NCBI GenBank assembly: GCA_030668345.1
Contig: DAOUUD010000072.1
Location: 1 to 8,265, forward strand
DNA length: 8,265 nt
Direction of reading: 5' to 3'
DNA from: Candidatus Cloacimonadota bacterium
Lineage (GTDB): Bacteria > Cloacimonadota > Cloacimonadia > Cloacimonadales > TCS61
Both the position numbers and the translations under genes were made by a program. Shown here in pieces: positions 1-7,748 of this stretch. Under the pieces are notes generated by a model. That model was given only the letters and a program-made list of their open reading frames with translations, was not told the DNA's origin and did not search any database. Every line of letters begins with the position of its first letter. Positions within the stretch are counted from its first letter, which is position 1.

Positions 1-1259
1 GCTTCATCAAGAAATTCCCCTTTTGGATATTCACCGATATATTCTTTATATTTTTCAGAAGCCTTCTGCTCATTTCCCATCAGGAAATTAGCTTCCGATG
101 CAAGATACGATATCTGTTCCTGAAAGTTTTTATAAATCTCATGCGATTGCGGATCTGCAGATTGATGTGCCCTGCTTCGGGCAATATCGAAGTTATCCAA
201 AGTTCCTGCGAACTCACCAAGTAGGAAATAATTGTAACCTATCTGGTAATAAGCAGATGGAGTAAATAAATGTGATGGATTATCTTTTACAAATTCCTTC
301 AGCATACTAATCGATTTTTGTTTATCGGGCTCCATTTTTGCCAGGTAAAAAAAGCTGTTTGAACTGATCTCTTTATCGACCGATCTTACCAGTTCTGCAA
401 GGATCTTGCCAGCTTCTTCACTGATATCGGTTTCGTACAAACATAGTGCCTTGAAATAACTGGCTTTCTCAGAGGTTAAAGGTTCCAGTCTTTTCAGTGC
501 TTTCTTATACTCTCCCTTATAGTAATAAGCTCTCCCCAATAACAGGGAATATTCCTGGTAATATTCTGATGTAACAGGGATCGAATCAAACCCGATATTT
601 AAAATTTTATCATAATTCTTTTTACGAAGATTAAAATTTTGATAAATAAGCAATGCCCTGTTTCTCTGCTCATTCCTTTCCACTAATAAAGTCTGCATAA
701 CTTCATCAGCTTTTGGGGTTTGATCTTGTGCTATAAATACTTCCAGTCGGGCAATTTTTATAGAGATATCATCATTTATAGCTGCAGCTTTATCCAGAAA
801 TCGCAAAGCTTCATCGAGTTTTTCTCTTTTAAGGTTAATTCTTCCCAGAAAATAATCTGCTTTCCATCGTAAGAGATGCCTTGGAAAGATATTAACAAAA
901 TCCTGGAGATATTTTTCACTTTCTGAAAGATCATTTTCAAAAAAATTACATTGTCCCAATCCCATCAATACTTCCGCCCGGATAGCTGGATTTGGATCGG
1001 AACTGTATAATTCGTCAAAGAGTTTCAAAGCTTGATCATAGTTCTTCTCTACCAGAAGAACATTTGCCAAGAGGAATTTTGCATCTGCCAGCAAATTGCT
1101 TTCCGGATTGTTAGAAATAAAATTCCGGAGTTCTATTTCCGCTAGTTTGTAATTGCCGTCGGTATATAATCCCACAGCAAATTTCATATCGTCAACGGGG
1201 GTAGCAATTAGCATAACAGTTAATATTAACAGCAGCATACACAATAAAGATCTTCTCAT
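1..1259 (-). CDS. Exported TPR-repeat protein (3' end outside window)
   Basis: Reading from the ATG at 1259 gives an open frame of 419 codons that runs off the left edge, so the C-terminus is missing. The N-terminus (MRRSLLCMLLLILTVMLIA, then TPVDD) has two arginines followed by a hydrophobic stretch of about 15 residues, which fits a signal peptide. C7 lies too early and in the wrong context for a clear lipobox. The rest is helical TPR-like repeats: about four within residues 25-160 (units such as NYDQALKLFDELY and LDEALRFLDKAAAI), one near 215-245 (GEYKKALKRLEPL), one near 330-360 and one near 385-413 (NEQKASEKYKEYIGEYP). The spacing and the 'YP' ends of repeats resemble BamD/YbgF-type periplasmic TPR proteins. 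The start is supported by GAGG five bases upstream and by direct contact with the upstream gene's stop codon (TAGATG), which implies translational coupling. TPR proteins are protein-binding scaffolds; the partner is unknown. Known: TPR fold. Inferred: periplasmic or outer-membrane-side location. Confidence 0.85.
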   Translation of the reverse strand, partial: MRRSLLCMLLLILTVMLIATPVDDMKFAVGLYTDGNYKLAEIELRNFISNNPESNLLADAKFLLANVLLVEKNYDQALKLFDELYSSDPNPAIRAEVLMGLGQCNFFENDLSESEKYLQDFVNIFPRHLLRWKADYFLGRINLKREKLDEALRFLDKAAAINDDISIKIARLEVFIAQDQTPKADEVMQTLLVERNEQRNRALLIYQNFNLRKKNYDKILNIGFDSIPVTSEYYQEYSLLLGRAYYYKGEYKKALKRLEPLTSEKASYFKALCLYETDISEEAGKILAELVRSVDKEISSNSFFYLAKMEPDKQKSISMLKEFVKDNPSHLFTPSAYYQIGYNYFLLGEFAGTLDNFDIARSRAHQSADPQSHEIYKNFQEQISYLASEANFLMGNEQKASEKYKEYIGEYPKGEFLDE

Positions 1260-2162
1260 CTAAACCTCGTTGTTAACATTTTTTTTCAAAATTGAAGAGA
1301 TCGAGTTTTTCAGTTCGAATACATCTACAGGATCAATGCTTTTCACACCTTTGATCACTTCATTAATATCAAGACAGATCATTTTTACATCAAGTTGAGA
1401 GAATATTTTTGCCCAATCCGTGTTATCTGTGATGAACAGATCGCACTCTCTGGCAAGAATGAACAGGTCGAAGAGATTTTCATATTCGATATCTTCTATG
1501 TTAATGAAGTTCTTTTTGTGAATTGTTCTACCTGTAAGATAGATATTAGCGGAAAAATTCTGTTTAAGTGTAATCACTACGCCTTCATTTACTTTTTGCG
1601 TATTTGATTTATTTATATCCAGAATATAATTCGGGAACCTGTTCTGAATAAAGCGGTGTGTGGCAATGTTTTCTTCTGCTATGGTAAGCTCCATTTCTAA
1701 AAGGCTTTTTTGGACAGGAAAATTGAAGAATCTGGCGAAATTTGTAAAGAGTGAAACAGGTGAATCAGTGATTGGCAATAACTGCAGATTAGAGGGATTT
1801 TCAATATCAATAATTGCGGAATTCTGTGATAGTTTCAGATTTCGAGTTACTTGCTTGTTGTGGCTAAAATTAAAGATCACGGAATTATTAAATGGCTTTA
1901 AATCTGTCTTCTGGTTAATAATCGTCAAATTTTCCGGCAGGTTTAATCTTTTGAAGAATAAAAAAGAGAACTCCGGTAATATGCAAATAATATCCCGGAA
2001 TAATTTCTTCCAACCCACCAGGTAGGAAAAAATTTCGAATGTATGTTCCGAATTTGCAGAAAAGTATATGATTATACTTTCTCTTTCTGTCATCAACCTT
2101 GTGAAATTCTGTTGTTTCTGAGGATTATTTTTCTTTTTTAATGATGCGAATAATTCTTTCAT
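1260..2162 (-). CDS. Diverged GT9/heptosyltransferase-like protein, activity uncertain
   Basis: This is a 300-residue protein with no signal peptide or transmembrane segment, so probably cytoplasmic. The layout resembles the two-Rossmann-domain fold of glycosyltransferase family 9 (ADP-heptose:LPS heptosyltransferases). It has beta strands SIIIYF near residue 30 and SVIFNF near 95, a linker, then a C-terminal half with GVVITL, NIYLTG and a terminal strand-loop-helix segment ECDLFITDNTDWAKIFSQLD. In active GT9 enzymes that segment usually reads D-S/N-G-x-x-H. Here D246-N247 remain, but Gly and His are replaced (T248, D249, W250), and the N-terminal 'GD' loop of the family is not recognisable. 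The protein may be a non-catalytic relative or use another donor. The ATG at 2162 lies 20 bases after the upstream stop. AGG sits 11 bases before it, separated by a run of eight A, a rather long spacing. M24 is a possible alternative start, but no better leader was seen for it. The family call rests on pattern, not alignment; a conserved hypothetical protein is the fallback. Confidence 0.5.
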   Translation of the reverse strand: MKELFASLKKKNNPQKQQNFTRLMTERESIIIYFSANSEHTFEIFSYLVGWKKLFRDIICILPEFSFLFFKRLNLPENLTIINQKTDLKPFNNSVIFNFSHNKQVTRNLKLSQNSAIIDIENPSNLQLLPITDSPVSLFTNFARFFNFPVQKSLLEMELTIAEENIATHRFIQNRFPNYILDINKSNTQKVNEGVVITLKQNFSANIYLTGRTIHKKNFINIEDIEYENLFDLFILARECDLFITDNTDWAKIFSQLDVKMICLDINEVIKGVKSIDPVDVFELKNSISSILKKNVNNEV

Positions 2163-2182
2163 TAATTTTTTTTCCTATAGTT

Positions 2183-5100
2183 TTAATAAGGTATGGCTAC
2201 AAACAGTGTTGTACCTTCGTTTTCCTTGCTGTTTATCCAGATCTTGCCCTGATGAAGTTCAGTTATTAATTTGGCTGTGGAAAGTCCCAATCCCAGACCA
2301 CTGGATTTGAATTCCGTTGAACCGGATTTATGAGTGATAATATCTCCCAGTTCGTAGAATTTCTGAAAAATTTTCTGGAGCTGGTTTTCAGGAATTCCAA
2401 TGCCGTTATCTTGTATATATACCACAATGCTTTCTTTACCGTTTATTTCTTCCTGTTGGAAGGTTGAGTGCCTTGCCCCAATGATGATCGTACCAAAATC
2501 TTTTGTGAATCTGATGGCATTCAACACCAGGGAATAAAGCAGGAGATAGAATGCATCCCAGTTCAAATTCGGTTGTTTAAGCTTTCTTTCCACTTCCAGT
2601 TTGAAGATCATATGTCTATCTGCAGAGATTTTCTCAGCTTCTTCCTTCAGGGCGGATAGTAATAACTTCAGGTTAATAGGTTCTTTATCCAGTTTTTTTA
2701 GCATCTGGTATTTATTAAAATTCAAGATATCGGTAATTGCAAGATGAAGTTTATTAACACTTTGGCCTATCTTGCCAAAAGTTTCTTTGTCGCTCCTGGA
2801 AAGTTTTGATTTTCTTATCCTGTTTACATTGCCCTCTAAAGAGACCAGCGGTGTTTTAAGTTCATGTGATACAATATTAATAAAATCCTTCTTCAGATTA
2901 TCCAGGGAACTGATCTCGCGATTTTTTTCCACAAGAGATTCATACTGTTGTGCATTTTTAATAGCAATATCGATCTGTGTGAGCAGAAGTTTCATGAACT
3001 CGGGATTGATCATTATTAAATTATCTGCATTATTATAATTATCAATATAAAGATATCCATAAATGGAATTATCTGACATCAAGGGAGCACAATACACAGA
3101 TAAACCAGCTACATTCAAATCAAAGGATCCATCCTCTGTGTTATCTTCAAGTGTATTGCACAAATAAAGCGGTTGTCGGGTTCTCTGAACTTCACTCAAG
3201 ATAGATTTACTGATATAAGCATAGCTTTTAAGGAGATGTTTGGAATCGTCCAACGCTACTTTGTAAACATAGTTTTCGTATTTGTCTTTCTTAATAAGAA
3301 ATCCTCTGCTTCCACCTGTAAAATCAAGTGTGAAAGTAACAATTTCCTGTTCCAATTTATCAAGGTTGAGAATAGTAAAAAATTTGCGAGTGATATCGAT
3401 AAGTTTGGTCATTAAAATCATATCTTCGTTCAGGGTAGCAAATTCATTTATCCGCATTAGAATAGAAGTAAGGTGAAGTTTAAGTATCTGGGCAATTTCC
3501 TTCTCGGAATCCTGGAAAGATAATTCTCCATTATCGGCAATTATCAAACAGCCAACAGCTGAAGTCTTGATCCTGAGGGGTACGAACAGAAGATGGTTGT
3601 TATCGATCTTCCTTGAAAAAACCGTGTTTTCATCCAGACATAACCTGATATTATCCACGATCTTAGTAGAATAAAGCTGTTCAAGATCAATGTTGAATTT
3701 AAGGAATGGAGTGCTTTTATTCTCGATTTCTTCAAGTAGAACAATCGCAAAAAAATGGGGAGATAGCAGTCTATTGATCGTTTTATCTATAAAGAATTTT
3801 ATGCGGTCGATCTCCCGCAATTTAAGAAGATCATAAAGTTCATCCTGCCATTTATGAGAATCCCGGGTAAAACGGGGTTCTATTTTTACTGTCTTAAGAC
3901 CAATGTAATTGTTGAGGAAGTATCTTCTTTTTCTCAGGAAAAGTTCTTTGTCATGCTCGGGTAAACCTGCGGTGGATTTTAATAACATTTCCTTATATCT
4001 TTTAAAGAACAACTGGGCTTTCGTTTTTACGTTCAAGCTGGCATAGATCTGGATTATTAATTCATATACCTCTATCTCCAGCAGGAAAAGATGATTTCCC
4101 TGAACATATTTTATCATATTAAAGAGTTTTCTTAAAAGAATTCTTAAATTTACATTTTCATCCAGCAGACGGATTTTAATTTTTCTTAAATCCAGCAGAG
4201 TTTCCCAATACCTGAAATTATGTTTTCCACACAGGATCTCAGCTTTTTTACAGGTTTCATAAGCTTTATCGATATCACCGATCCCCAGATAATATTCTAT
4301 AAACCTGATATAAGTAATAACCTGTGCATAATCGCTTTTATTCTGCTTAGAGTATTGAAAGGCTTTTTCAATGTTTTCCAGTGCCAGCGGATACATGTTT
4401 TTAGCCAGCATAATAAAACCTGTCATCTGGTAAAAGAATTCATGCTCTTTATGCTCGAACAAGATGCTTTCAAAACGTTTAAGCAATCGTTCAATTTTTT
4501 CATAATCGCCGATTTCATACAAATAATAGAAATAAGTTTTAGTAAGAGGAGTAACTTTGTAAATATTATCATTTATCAGGTTCGGCACTTGTTCTTTGAT
4601 GAATTCCAGATAGTAATTAAAATTATTAACTTTGCTTTTGGCAATCGCCAGATTATTTATGATAGAATCATAGAACGGGTTTGTTTCCAGATTTGTGGTC
4701 AATTCCAAAGCATCAGAAAGATATTTTTCTGCGATATTAAAAAATCCCAGCTTAATATAGGCTATTCCCTGATTAAGTTTACCAAGCACTTTCACTCTCT
4801 TGCAGCCGATCTGGGAACAGATGCTATTTGCTTTCCTGAAAAAATCGAAAGCCTGGTTTGTATCTCCCTTGGTTAAAGCTACATCTCCAATATTATTATA
4901 TACCGTTGCCAATTTCCGTTTGTAATCAATTTTTTCCCAAACTTTTCTGGCAATGTCATAATTCTTATATGCCTCATCCAACATCCTTTTCATGTTATAA
5001 AGAAAGGCTAAATAATTGTGTAGTGTACCAAATTTAATGAGATAATTTGGATCATTTTTCGTTTTAATTGTGGGCAAGAATTCTTCTATTAGATTAATCC

Positions 5101-7618
5101 CTTCATCCAATCTACCTGTAGAACCAAGATGTATACCCTTATAAGCAATAAAAAGAATTGTATCTTCATCAGTTAATTTTAATCCTGCCAATTTATCGAT
5201 ACTTTTTTTCATCTCTGTGAGTTTATTTCGGAAAAGAGATGTTCTGCATAATTGAAGTAAAATATAAATTTTTTGTTGTCTGGTATGAGATAATTTATAA
5301 GCTGTTTCAAACCGCTTATTGGCAAGTTGATATTTTTCCATTACAAAGTAGAATGTACCAATAATGATATGTTTTTCAGGAATATTTGGCATTTTAAGAA
5401 CATACTGTCGCAAATCATTTGGAATTCTATTATTCGTAGCCCATTCTGATTTTTGTAAAAACAACTGCAGGTCACTGCGAAGTTCACTTTCTTTTATTTT
5501 TGCTTTCTTAGATAAATCCAGAACAACGATTTTGCATACTTCATCGAATGCTTCTTCCTGCTGACCCTTCTCTGCGAACAGAGCTACCTGAAGCAGACGG
5601 TATTTTCTTACGGCACTAAAATTTTTTGCGAATTCAGCATGTTCTATAATACCCTGCAGGACCGGGATCTGGGTAATTCTTTTATTTTGAAAATATTGAA
5701 GGATTTTTTTGGAAATGTTGTTCTTAATAATATCTGATGTTTCACTATTAAATTTATCTTTTGATTCTTTAAAGGTCACATAATAGTATTCATTTCGTTT
5801 AACCAGCAATTCTGTATTGAAGCCATCTTTCAAAAGAAAGAAGAGTTCTTTTTCATCAATATTAAGAATAAATTTTACAAGGTCATTGGATAACGGTGTG
5901 TATATAAAAGCCAGTTTCTGAAAATATTTGTAATTTTTTTTGGATAAGAAATCCAATCTCTGGATGATGGATTTTTGAACTCCCCCGGGTAGAACGTAAT
6001 TATTAAGATCACAGTCAAAATTGAATTTATTGGAGTCCCAGATCATCTTCTTATTTGTTAAGTCTATCAGAATCTGTTCGATAAACAGGGGATTTCCATT
6101 TGAGCGCTTCCAGATAGTTTCAATAAATTCGTCGGGAGGAGTTTCCATCAGCAATCGGGAAATATACCTTTTTGATTGTTCAAAGCTTAGAGCCTCGATA
6201 TTGATCTGAACAGAATGCATCAAGCCTTCAAGTTTACGTGGATTGATCAAGCTTAATATGATCAATATAGGTTTGCTGGTTATTTCGCCCGAGATATAAT
6301 TAAGAAAATCGAAAACTTCCTTGTCCAGGTATTCTGCCCATCTAATTATGTAGATCAGGGGCTTTACTTCTGAAAGGTGAAAGATAAAATTTGATGCCGA
6401 TTGAAAATCGAGATCGAGCTCTTTCTCATCCTGGGTCACTTCCATTGCACTCTCTTCAGATTCGAAGAGGTATTCCTGCAATTTCCTGGATATACTCGTA
6501 AGATCGGAAGCTAATTGTTTATTGCTTTTAGCAGCATGAGAAAACTCTTTGATAAGAGCGTAGAAAGGATCTTTATGTTTGGGACCACATGTGTAATCGA
6601 AAATGTAGTATTTATCGGTAAGAAGGTGATAACGGAAAAGAGTTAGTACATTCCCTTTGCCCAGTCCATTACCTGCAGTTAACGAAATTATTTTCCCGTT
6701 CCCACGTGATATTATGGGAACATAATCTAACAATTGATGAGCATAATCTTCCCGTACAAGATAGTCGCTGAACTTTATGTTATTTACAGCCGACCACCTT
6801 TGAGAGAATAAGTATTTTTTTGGTTGGATCTGATTAATATAGGAGATAATGTCAGCTGCACTGTTAAATCTGTCTTCAGGATTTCTTTCAAGAAGTTTTA
6901 AGATGAGTTTTTCCAATTTATCGGAAATTTCCGGGTTCAATTCACGAGGAAATTTAGGGAAAAGATTGAATCTATCACCCGCCATAAGCGCAGATATCTG
7001 TTCTACTGTAAATGGTAGCGAACCAGTAGTTATCTTGTATAGAATGGTTCCCAATGAATAAAAATCACTTTGAAGAACAGCTTTGTTGCCAAGATAAATT
7101 TCGGGTGCAATAAAAGGAAGCACATTGCCAATACGCTGATTTGTTCTTTCTATATCTACTTTTGTGAATCCATAGTCCATCAGTTTCAGAACCGGTTTAT
7201 TATCTTTTATTTTGTAAACAACATTATTCGGTTTAAGGTCACGATGTATAATATTCTGGCTGTGAAGAGCATTTAGCGCATAACATATTTGAACTATAAT
7301 ATCATACAACAATTCCTGGGTAGATCTCTTGAATTTGAAACCAGCAAGCGTTTTGCCTTCAAAACATTCACTCAGGTAGTAAATATGTTTTCCAAAATTA
7401 CCGAAATCGGTTACATGGATCAAATTGAGATGATGTAATCTGGTAATATGATGCATATTCTCAGCTGAGAATTTTTCATACAGGCTGTCCGAATCAAGCA
7501 TGTGAAACAACTTAAGGGTAAAGGTTTTATTGGTTCTGAGGTCTTTCACTTTATATACAGTAGCCCATATACCTGCCCCAAGTTCTTTCAGCACTTTATA
7601 GCGGGAGTCAATTATCAT
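2183..7618 (-). CDS. Giant Ser/Thr kinase - AAA/STAND-like ATPase - TPR - GAF - histidine kinase
   Basis: This 1811-residue soluble sensor joins two kinase types. Residues 5-265 are a eukaryotic-type Ser/Thr kinase: Gly-loop G14-A-G16, K36, helix-C E53, catalytic H125-R-D127-L-K129-P-N-N132, D148-Y-G150 and A171-P-E173. About 285-530 resembles an AAA16/MalT-type ATPase (A315-G-N-G-L-G-K321-G322; S-N-G-N-P-L at 507-512), with degenerate Walker motifs. A winged-helix-like stretch follows (about 530-650). TPR-type helices fill about 655-1215 (e.g. N908-N-I-G-D). Two GAF-like domains lie at about 1265-1392 and 1399-1555. A short coiled coil leads to a HisKA domain with phosphoacceptor H1585 (SHELKTP), then a HATPase with N1700, D1737-N-G-I-G and G1774-L-G-L-G. 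Proteins with a kinase-AAA-TPR-GAF-HK order are known in cyanobacteria and other bacteria. Likely role: integrate cytoplasmic ligand and protein-binding signals and phosphorylate partners through both kinases. No receiver domain or membrane segment is visible. The ATG at 7618 is chosen because AGGAG lies six bases upstream. A longer TTG-initiated reading would put the promoter inside the coding region. Confidence 0.93.
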   Translation of the reverse strand: MIIDSRYKVLKELGAGIWATVYKVKDLRTNKTFTLKLFHMLDSDSLYEKFSAENMHHITRLHHLNLIHVTDFGNFGKHIYYLSECFEGKTLAGFKFKRSTQELLYDIIVQICYALNALHSQNIIHRDLKPNNVVYKIKDNKPVLKLMDYGFTKVDIERTNQRIGNVLPFIAPEIYLGNKAVLQSDFYSLGTILYKITTGSLPFTVEQISALMAGDRFNLFPKFPRELNPEISDKLEKLILKLLERNPEDRFNSAADIISYINQIQPKKYLFSQRWSAVNNIKFSDYLVREDYAHQLLDYVPIISRGNGKIISLTAGNGLGKGNVLTLFRYHLLTDKYYIFDYTCGPKHKDPFYALIKEFSHAAKSNKQLASDLTSISRKLQEYLFESEESAMEVTQDEKELDLDFQSASNFIFHLSEVKPLIYIIRWAEYLDKEVFDFLNYISGEITSKPILIILSLINPRKLEGLMHSVQINIEALSFEQSKRYISRLLMETPPDEFIETIWKRSNGNPLFIEQILIDLTNKKMIWDSNKFNFDCDLNNYVLPGGVQKSIIQRLDFLSKKNYKYFQKLAFIYTPLSNDLVKFILNIDEKELFFLLKDGFNTELLVKRNEYYYVTFKESKDKFNSETSDIIKNNISKKILQYFQNKRITQIPVLQGIIEHAEFAKNFSAVRKYRLLQVALFAEKGQQEEAFDEVCKIVVLDLSKKAKIKESELRSDLQLFLQKSEWATNNRIPNDLRQYVLKMPNIPEKHIIIGTFYFVMEKYQLANKRFETAYKLSHTRQQKIYILLQLCRTSLFRNKLTEMKKSIDKLAGLKLTDEDTILFIAYKGIHLGSTGRLDEGINLIEEFLPTIKTKNDPNYLIKFGTLHNYLAFLYNMKRMLDEAYKNYDIARKVWEKIDYKRKLATVYNNIGDVALTKGDTNQAFDFFRKANSICSQIGCKRVKVLGKLNQGIAYIKLGFFNIAEKYLSDALELTTNLETNPFYDSIINNLAIAKSKVNNFNYYLEFIKEQVPNLINDNIYKVTPLTKTYFYYLYEIGDYEKIERLLKRFESILFEHKEHEFFYQMTGFIMLAKNMYPLALENIEKAFQYSKQNKSDYAQVITYIRFIEYYLGIGDIDKAYETCKKAEILCGKHNFRYWETLLDLRKIKIRLLDENVNLRILLRKLFNMIKYVQGNHLFLLEIEVYELIIQIYASLNVKTKAQLFFKRYKEMLLKSTAGLPEHDKELFLRKRRYFLNNYIGLKTVKIEPRFTRDSHKWQDELYDLLKLREIDRIKFFIDKTINRLLSPHFFAIVLLEEIENKSTPFLKFNIDLEQLYSTKIVDNIRLCLDENTVFSRKIDNNHLLFVPLRIKTSAVGCLIIADNGELSFQDSEKEIAQILKLHLTSILMRINEFATLNEDMILMTKLIDITRKFFTILNLDKLEQEIVTFTLDFTGGSRGFLIKKDKYENYVYKVALDDSKHLLKSYAYISKSILSEVQRTRQPLYLCNTLEDNTEDGSFDLNVAGLSVYCAPLMSDNSIYGYLYIDNYNNADNLIMINPEFMKLLLTQIDIAIKNAQQYESLVEKNREISSLDNLKKDFINIVSHELKTPLVSLEGNVNRIRKSKLSRSDKETFGKIGQSVNKLHLAITDILNFNKYQMLKKLDKEPINLKLLLSALKEEAEKISADRHMIFKLEVERKLKQPNLNWDAFYLLLYSLVLNAIRFTKDFGTIIIGARHSTFQQEEINGKESIVVYIQDNGIGIPENQLQKIFQKFYELGDIITHKSGSTEFKSSGLGLGLSTAKLITELHQGKIWINSKENEGTTLFVAIPY

Positions 7619-7630
7619 TTTGCTCTCCTT
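7619..7630 (-). promoter_or_regulatory. Ribosome binding site that fixes the giant kinase start
   Basis: The minus strand reads AAGGAGAGCAAA directly before the ATG at 7618. AGGAG with a six-base spacer is a near-ideal Shine-Dalgarno arrangement. It favours this ATG over the in-frame TTG at 7684, which would add 22 residues ahead of the kinase domain. Confidence 0.85.
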
Positions 7631-7643
7631 TATCTGGCAACCG

Positions 7644-7671
7644 ATTAAAATAAGTCCAAATTCATTGTCAA
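7644..7671 (-). promoter_or_regulatory. Sigma70-like promoter for the three-gene unit
   Basis: On the minus strand a perfect TTGACA (7671-7666) is followed after 16 bases by TTTAAT (7649-7644), five of six matches to TATAAT. It lies just downstream of the mrp terminator and would start transcription near 7637, giving a leader of about 20 bases that contains the Shine-Dalgarno site. No operator or repeat was seen around it. The housekeeping sigma factor of some FCB bacteria prefers a different consensus, so use of this site is inferred. Confidence 0.6.
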
Positions 7672-7699
7672 GAAAGTGATACAATCAGTTTAATAATAA

Positions 7700-7730
7700 A
7701 TAAAAAAAGCGATGCAGAATTTCGCACCGC
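7700..7730 (-). terminator. Intrinsic terminator after the mrp gene
   Basis: On the minus strand GCGGTGC (7730-7724) pairs with GCATCGC (7715-7709) to form a seven-base-pair stem with one G-U pair. The loop has eight bases. Seven T follow at once (7708-7702), and then further A/T. It begins 18 bases past the mrp stop codon and separates mrp from the kinase unit. Confidence 0.88.
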
Positions 7731-7748
7731 CTTCACGTAATCACTGTC

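Noticed and set aside
1660..2025. 121-codon open frame on the plus strand, with shorter ones nearby
   Set aside because: It lies entirely antisense to the GT9-like gene, which has the better leader, operon spacing and protein-like composition.
2163..2182. Possible terminator or slippery site in the 20-base gap after the giant kinase (run of eight A on the coding strand)
   Set aside because: No stem precedes it and the run is A, not T, on the transcribed sense strand. It is simply the spacer between AGG and the ATG, outside any coding frame.
4220..4876. 218-codon open frame on the plus strand
   Set aside because: It is antisense to the TPR array of the giant kinase. It has no Shine-Dalgarno site or recognisable domain, and its Phe/Ile-rich composition is what the reverse of Lys/Asn/Glu-rich codons gives.
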